From RGIG6904 sp024680835 (GTDB lineage: Bacteria; Bacillota; Clostridia; Lachnospirales; Lachnospiraceae): DNA of 9,767 bases. This document shows, piece by piece, positions 6,144 through 9,767 of the stretch (position 1 is the stretch's first letter; each line of letters starts with the position of its first letter). The position numbers and the translations under genes are program-made. Below the pieces are notes generated by a model that saw only the letters and a program-made list of their open reading frames with translations, made no database searches and had not been told where the DNA came from. Location: the NCBI GenBank assembly GCA_024680835.1, contig JAILBP010000198.1, positions 1 through 9,767 on the forward strand, in the 5' to 3' direction.

Positions 6144-7811
6144 TTAAACCTCCATAATAATGGGTATGATCATGGGATTTCTGCCCGTTTCCTTCCATAC
6201 AAAACTGCCAAGATCATCCTTTATCTGCTGCTTGATACGCCCCCAGTCATGGACTCTCTTATCCTCCAGTTTCATCATGGTCTCAAAAATGAGATTTCTG
6301 GCTTCCTCTAACAGGTCTCCCGCTTCTCTCACATACACAAAGCCTCTGGATATGATCTCCGGGCCGCCTATGAGGCGTCCGTCTCCCTGCTCTATAGACA
6401 CCACCACGATGACAACACCTTCCTCTGCGAGGCGCTGTCTGTCCTTCAATACGATGTTGCCCACATCTCCGACTCTGAGACCGTCTACCAGCACATCTCC
6501 TGCCTGAACCTGTCCCGTGACCTTTGCGAAATCAGTCTGGTCATTCAACTCCAGCACATCCCCTGAATTCAACAGAAAAATGTTCTCTTTGGGAATGCCC
6601 ATCTCTGCGGCTATCTTCGCCTGTGCGCGCCTGTGCTTATACTCTCCGTGCACAGGAACAGAGATCTTCGGATGCAGCAGGGAATATATGAGCTTTATAT
6701 CCTCCTGGCATGCATGCCCTGATACATGCACATCCTGGAATATGACATCCGCTCCCTTTTTGAGGAGCTCGTTTATGATCTTGGTGACAGCCTTTTCATT
6801 GCCCGGTATCGGGTTCGAAGAAAATACTATGGTGTCCTTGGGCTTTATGGAAACCTTTTTGTGTGTACCGTTTGCCATGCGTGACAATGCAGCCATGGAC
6901 TCGCCCTGACTGCCTGTTGTTATGAGCACCGTCTTCTCGTCCGGGTAGTTTTTAAGCTCATCTACGGAGATCAGCGTATTATCCGGCACATTAATGTATC
7001 CCAGTTCATTGGCAGTATTGATGATGTTCACCATGCTGCGGCCTTCCAATACAACCTTACGGCCGTAACGGTTCGCCTGGTCGATGATCTGCTGCACTCT
7101 GTCAACATTTGATGCAAAGGTAGCCACTATGATGCGGCTGTTAATATGCTCGTCGAATATAGCTTCCAGCGCCTTACCAACCGACTTCTCGGACATTGTG
7201 GAGCCCGGTCTCTCCGCGTTTGTAGAGTCGCACATAAGCGCCAGAACGCCCTTTTTACCGATCTCACCGAAGCGCTGAAGATCTATGGCATCTCCGAATA
7301 CCGGTGTGTAATCCACCTTGAAATCCCCCGTGCACACCACTATGCCGGCGGGTGAATATATGGCGAATGCGGCGGCATCCTGTATCGAATGATTGGTACG
7401 TATGAATTCGATCCTGAACTCTCCCGCATTGATATGGGTTCCGTAGCTCACCACCTTGCGCCTTACCGTATCCATCATTCCGTGCTCTTCGAGCTTATGC
7501 TCTATGATGCCCATGGTAAGCTTTGTGGCATACAATGTAGCATTTACATCTTTCAAAACATAGGGTATCGCTCCTATGTGATCTTCGTGTCCATGGGTTA
7601 TGAAAAACCCCTTTACCTTGTCTATATTATCCTTAAGGTATGTTACATCCGGTATCACCATGTCCACGCCGAACATATCATCCTCCGGGAATGCCAGTCC
7701 GCAGTCCACCACGATGATGCTGTCGCCGTATTCAAAAGCCGTGATATTCATACCTATCTGTTCCAATCCACCTAAAGGTATGATCTTTAGGTTTGTATTA
7801 ACCTGATCCAT
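6144..7811 (-). CDS. rnj: Ribonuclease J (metallo-beta-lactamase/beta-CASP family)
   Basis: RNase J is a zinc-dependent ribonuclease with 5'-3' exonuclease and endonuclease activity that drives mRNA decay and RNA maturation in Gram-positive bacteria. The 555-residue length is typical. The active-site set is complete: H-G-H-E-D-H (73-78), H141 in R-T-N-H-S, D163 in C-T-G-D-F-K, H-V-S-G-H-A (362-367) with H366, and P-V-H-G-E-Y (386-391) with H388. The beta-CASP block D-S-T-N-A-E-R-P-G is at 195-203. GAGGA lies about five bases before the ATG. It is separated by 53 bases from the DUF1292 gene and by six bases from the MltG-like gene, whose ribosome binding site lies in the final rnj codons. RNase J1 and J2 cannot be told apart from one copy, but the intact active site favours a catalytically competent, J1-like enzyme. 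Confidence 0.96.
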   Translation of the reverse strand: MDQVNTNLKIIPLGGLEQIGMNITAFEYGDSIIVVDCGLAFPEDDMFGVDMVIPDVTYLKDNIDKVKGFFITHGHEDHIGAIPYVLKDVNATLYATKLTMGIIEHKLEEHGMMDTVRRKVVSYGTHINAGEFRIEFIRTNHSIQDAAAFAIYSPAGIVVCTGDFKVDYTPVFGDAIDLQRFGEIGKKGVLALMCDSTNAERPGSTMSEKSVGKALEAIFDEHINSRIIVATFASNVDRVQQIIDQANRYGRKVVLEGRSMVNIINTANELGYINVPDNTLISVDELKNYPDEKTVLITTGSQGESMAALSRMANGTHKKVSIKPKDTIVFSSNPIPGNEKAVTKIINELLKKGADVIFQDVHVSGHACQEDIKLIYSLLHPKISVPVHGEYKHRRAQAKIAAEMGIPKENIFLLNSGDVLELNDQTDFAKVTGQVQAGDVLVDGLRVGDVGNIVLKDRQRLAEEGVVIVVVSIEQGDGRLIGGPEIISRGFVYVREAGDLLEEARNLIFETMMKLEDKRVHDWGRIKQQIKDDLGSFVWKETGRNPMIIPIIMEV

Positions 7812-7864
7812 CTAAATCCTCTTTCGTATCCTGTGTTTCTGTATGGCTGTATATATGGACATTT

Positions 7865-8137
7865 TCACTCATCCTCCTCATCCGTCTCAGCCAACAGGGC
7901 TTCAAATATCTCACCGAGAGACTCCAGCAGATCATCGTCATCTACGAACTCGTAGATAGCATCATCCCCGTCTCCTCCCATGTATTTCATGATATAAGCC
8001 TCATCTTCTCCCAGAGTATCCTCCGTCACCAAAAGATACTCAGCTCCTCCGAAGGTCGTCTGCTCCACAACCTTAACTTTTAACTCTTCTCCTGTCTCTT
8101 CCTCTGTCAGTACGATAACATCCGGACGTTCTCTCAT
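7865..8137 (-). CDS. DUF1292 (YrzB-like) acidic protein
   Basis: A 90-residue, strongly acidic protein of the DUF1292 family; molecular function unknown. The N-terminal half has the family pattern of a beta-rich domain (V-I-V-L-T-E-E-E-T-G-E-E, then G-G-A-E-Y-L-L-V), and the C-terminal third is dominated by Asp and Glu (D-D-D-D-L-L-E-S-L-G-E-I-F-E-A-L-L). The frame is open upstream to 8305, but that part overlaps ruvX and reads as a shadow; the start at 8137 is fixed by AAGGAG seven bases upstream and by the family's usual N-terminus. It follows ruvX by four bases, the same order as yrrK-yrzB in Bacillus. Conservation of this neighbourhood suggests a link to RuvX or IreB, but no role is proven. 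Confidence 0.85.
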   Translation of the reverse strand: MRERPDVIVLTEEETGEELKVKVVEQTTFGGAEYLLVTEDTLGEDEAYIMKYMGGDGDDAIYEFVDDDDLLESLGEIFEALLAETDEEDE

Positions 8138-8141
8138 AATC

Positions 8142-8594
8142 TCACTCCTTTTTGACCGTTGTCTTTTCTGTGCACCCGCAGTTGTCCATATATTCCTGCA
8201 ATATGATGGCAGCTGCGACCCTGTCGATGTATTTTTTTTGTTCCGATCTTTTGACTCCCGACTCATCCAGTATCTCAGCGGCTGCCACCGTGGTGAGACG
8301 TTCATCCTGCAATATCACGGAAAGCTTAAGCTTCTCCCTGATCATCCGGGCAAACTCTGCCGTGAGTTTGCAGCGCTCCCCCTCGGTGTCGTCCATGTTC
8401 CTGGGATAGCCCAATATAACGGTGTCCACATCATATTCGGAACATATCTCTCCTATCTCATACAATGTTCTCTTCAGCTTTCCGGGTTTGGGTCTTACTA
8501 TGGTAGTGAGCTCCTGAGCCGTAATGCCCAGAGGATCACTGACCGCCACTCCCACGGTACGGCTTCCGAAATCCAGTCCCAAAAGTCTTCCCAT
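8142..8594 (-). CDS. ruvX: RuvX/YqgF family RNase H-fold nuclease (pre-16S rRNA processing)
   Basis: RuvX (YqgF, YrrK) is a small RNase H-fold nuclease implicated in maturation of the 5' end of 16S rRNA; the Holliday-junction resolvase role is an older, less supported proposal. The 150-residue length is normal. The three catalytic acids are present: D8 in G-L-D-F-G-S-R-T-V-G, E98 in Q-D-E-R-L-T-T, and D124 in Y-I-D-R-V-A-A-A. L-G-Y-P-R-N-M-D (61-68) is the family's substrate-loop block (usually GLPxNMD). The ATG shares one base with the TAA of ireB (TAATG), so translation is probably coupled. The upstream Shine-Dalgarno is weak, consistent with coupling. An A8 run lies within K-K-Y near the C-terminus. 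Confidence 0.94.
   Translation of the reverse strand: MGRLLGLDFGSRTVGVAVSDPLGITAQELTTIVRPKPGKLKRTLYEIGEICSEYDVDTVILGYPRNMDDTEGERCKLTAEFARMIREKLKLSVILQDERLTTVAAAEILDESGVKRSEQKKYIDRVAAAIILQEYMDNCGCTEKTTVKKE
8145..8150 (-). promoter_or_regulatory. Ribosome binding site deciding the DUF1292 start
   Basis: AAGGAG overlapping the last ruvX codons, seven bases before ATG 8135-8137. It supports the 90-residue product over a 146-residue one. Confidence 0.8.
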
Positions 8595-8857
8595 TACTTT
8601 TCCAGCTTGCCCCTGATATAGAAATCCAAAAGCTCCTCCACCAGCTCATCACGCTCAACCTTCATGATGATACTCCTGGCGTTCTTGTGGCTCGTGATAT
8701 ATGTAGGATCCCCGCTCATAATATAACCTACGATCTGATTGAGGGGATTGTAGCCTTTCTCGGAAAGTGCCTGATATACCATCTCCAGGACCTCGGATAC
8801 TGAGACCTGCTGTGTGGTGACTGCCTTAAAATACTGTGTATTGCTCAAGTTCTGCAT
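8594..8857 (-). CDS. ireB: IreB family regulatory phosphoprotein (DUF965, YrzL)
   Basis: IreB is a small cytoplasmic protein phosphorylated by the PASTA-domain Ser/Thr kinase IreK and, in Enterococcus faecalis, limits intrinsic cephalosporin resistance. The 87-residue product has the family core K-G-Y-N-P-L-N-Q-I-V-G-Y-I-M-S-G-D-P-T-Y (34-53), then N-A-R-S-I-I-M-K-V-E-R-D-E-L-V-E-E-L (58-75). Thr residues at 7, 14 and 15 lie in the flexible N-terminus where the kinase sites of the Enterococcus protein are found; equivalence is inference. GGAGG lies six bases before the ATG. It is the first gene of the operon, about 40 bases downstream of a strong promoter. In Bacillus and Enterococcus alaS stands just upstream; here it does not. 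Confidence 0.95.
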   Translation of the reverse strand: MQNLSNTQYFKAVTTQQVSVSEVLEMVYQALSEKGYNPLNQIVGYIMSGDPTYITSHKNARSIIMKVERDELVEELLDFYIRGKLEK

Positions 8858-8897
8858 AATGTGCCTCCAATAAAATAACGATAGTACTCGAAATCTT

Positions 8898-8927
8898 ATT
8901 ATATCACTTTTTATTCGTCCCTGTCTA
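8898..8927 (-). promoter_or_regulatory. Sigma-A type promoter of the ireB operon
   Basis: Minus-strand TAGACA (8922-8927, five of six matches to the -35 consensus), an 18-base spacer, and perfect TATAAT (8898-8903) preceded by TGA, making an extended -10. Transcription would begin near 8891, leaving a leader of about 34 bases before ireB with no room for a riboswitch. It lies directly after the terminator of the upstream gene, so the operon start is well defined. No operator repeat is evident. Confidence 0.85.
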
Positions 8928-8940
8928 TTAAAAATAGCAT

Positions 8941-8976
8941 AAAAAAACCCATCCGTAAGAGTTTCTTACGAATGGG
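8941..8976 (-). terminator. Rho-independent terminator of the lysine-rich protein gene
   Basis: Minus strand CCCAT-T-CGTAAGA, loop AAC, TCTTACG-G-ATGGG (8948-8976) forms a 13-pair stem with one mismatch, followed directly by seven T residues (8941-8947). It stands 23 bases after the stop codon of the gene at 9000 and insulates it from the ireB operon. No T-run follows on the plus strand, so it works in one direction. Confidence 0.93.
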
Positions 8977-8999
8977 ACAAATGATCACTTTCTGGAAAT

Positions 9000-9767
9000 T
9001 TATTTTGCCGGCTGCTGTGCCTGAAGATTCGGTTTCTCCACTTCTTTCTTCTTTTCCTGCTGCTTTACTATCGCTTCCTTGATCTTCTTATTCTCTATAA
9101 GCTTGGTATTGAAGGTCCACATCAGGTTGTCCGCAGCCTTCGGATCTTTTATCATCTTCTTGCAGGTCTCCGGCGTGATCTTGGAATCCGGCATTACCTG
9201 CTTGAATGCCTTCGAGTTTGCTATCTGCTTGACAGCCTTCGCATATCCGTCTTTTGTAGGCGGAATCTGCTCCTTGAACTTCTCTCCGCCCGGAGCTTTA
9301 AGCCTTGCCTCTAAAATCTGGGCAGCCATCGCCATCTTGGCATCCTTTAGATCCTTTGCAGTGAATTCTTTTCTCTGTGAAAGACGTCCCAGTCTTTCTT
9401 CTGCCGCTAAGACACCTTTTCCTACGTGTTTGTCAACACCTTTGGCGTTTTTAAGCTCTTCTTTTCTCTGTTTGTTTCGCTCTATTATTTCTTTCTCTTT
9501 TTCTTTACCGTCAAGTTCTTTTTTGGCGTCAAGGGCCTTATTTACCCTGTTCAGCCTCTTATCTACATTTTCGTAAGCCTTTTGCATTGCCTCCATGCGG
9601 GCTTTCGTCTTGGGATGTTTGCTGAGATCCTTATCCTTGTTTCTGTCTAAATACTTCTGAATGGATTCCTTTGTCTTCTCAAGATCATCTTTGCTCTTTT
9701 GAAGTTCCTCTTCAGTAGGCTTATAATCCTCCGGCTTGCCCTTGGTCATATTCTCCCAGCTCAAAAC
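9000..9767 (-). CDS. Lysine-rich coiled-coil-like protein of unknown function, 5' end uncertain
   Basis: The minus-strand frame is open up to the window edge. The first possible start is TTG at 9762-9764, with an ATG five codons on that has GGGAG only three bases upstream, so the gene most likely continues beyond the window; at least 254 residues are visible. About 54 of these are lysine. Residues 15-110 are rich in K, E, D and L with heptad-like spacing and look like a long coiled coil. Residues 110-240 are less charged and may be a small helical domain (A-A-Q-I-L-E-A-R-L-K, then N-L-M-W-T-F-N-T-K-L). The tail is Q/P/A-rich (A-Q-Q-P-A-K). No membrane segment or signal peptide is visible. I do not recognise the family. 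It is transcribed separately from the ireB operon because of the strong terminator just downstream. It occupies the place where alaS is found in Bacillus. Confidence 0.7.
   Translation of the reverse strand, partial: VLSWENMTKGKPEDYKPTEEELQKSKDDLEKTKESIQKYLDRNKDKDLSKHPKTKARMEAMQKAYENVDKRLNRVNKALDAKKELDGKEKEKEIIERNKQRKEELKNAKGVDKHVGKGVLAAEERLGRLSQRKEFTAKDLKDAKMAMAAQILEARLKAPGGEKFKEQIPPTKDGYAKAVKQIANSKAFKQVMPDSKITPETCKKMIKDPKAADNLMWTFNTKLIENKKIKEAIVKQQEKKKEVEKPNLQAQQPAK

Noticed and set aside
8138..8305. N-terminal extension of the DUF1292 frame to 146 residues
   Set aside because: It overlaps ruvX in another frame, and a good ribosome binding site plus the family N-terminus place the start at 8137.
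9079..9576. 165-codon plus-strand frame opposite the lysine-rich gene
   Set aside because: It is a shadow of the lysine codons on the other strand (Phe/Leu/Ser-rich), without a ribosome binding site.

Overview
The window looks like a chromosomal segment of a Gram-positive anaerobe of the class Clostridia, probably Lachnospiraceae. Evidence is the gene set and order (ireB-ruvX-DUF1292 ... mltG-trmR-trhP, a Firmicutes arrangement known from the Bacillus subtilis yrz/yrr region), purine-rich AGGAGG-type ribosome binding sites, and a sigma-A type promoter. The family-level guess is inference. All supported genes lie on the minus strand, so biological order runs from right (9767) to left (1).

Right flank, 8941-9767: the 3' part of a lysine-rich, coiled-coil-like protein of unknown function, closed by a strong Rho-independent terminator. 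Central block, 1340-8927: a textbook extended -10 promoter followed by nine closely packed genes. They are ireB (reversible regulator linked to the PASTA kinase), ruvX (pre-16S rRNA nuclease family), a DUF1292 acidic protein, rnj (ribonuclease J), a short membrane protein holding only the N-terminal part of MltG, trmR and trhP (wobble uridine mo5U34), a lactonase-fold beta-propeller protein, and tmcAL (wobble ac4C34 of elongator tRNA-Met). Gaps are -4 to 89 bases and no terminator is visible inside, so this is probably one long operon centred on RNA maturation, RNA decay and tRNA wobble modification, with cell-envelope regulation at its head. alaS, which precedes ireB in Bacillus, is not there.

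Left flank, 1-1083: lower GC than the operon, no recognised family. A 63-residue reading frame with an excellent ribosome binding site is followed in the same frame by a further open stretch, and then in another frame by a 249-codon open frame that runs off the window. The 63-residue product and the distal frame share a repeated module of about 25 residues. This looks like one modular protein gene broken by a stop codon and a frameshift, although two separate genes cannot be excluded.

The most useful items for a second look are the left-hand broken repeat-protein locus, the catalytic-domain-less MltG, the nested palindrome ahead of trhP, and the co-location of two wobble-modification systems in one transcription unit. 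I found no CRISPR array, insertion sequence, tRNA or rRNA gene, and no complete novel defence or biosynthetic system.
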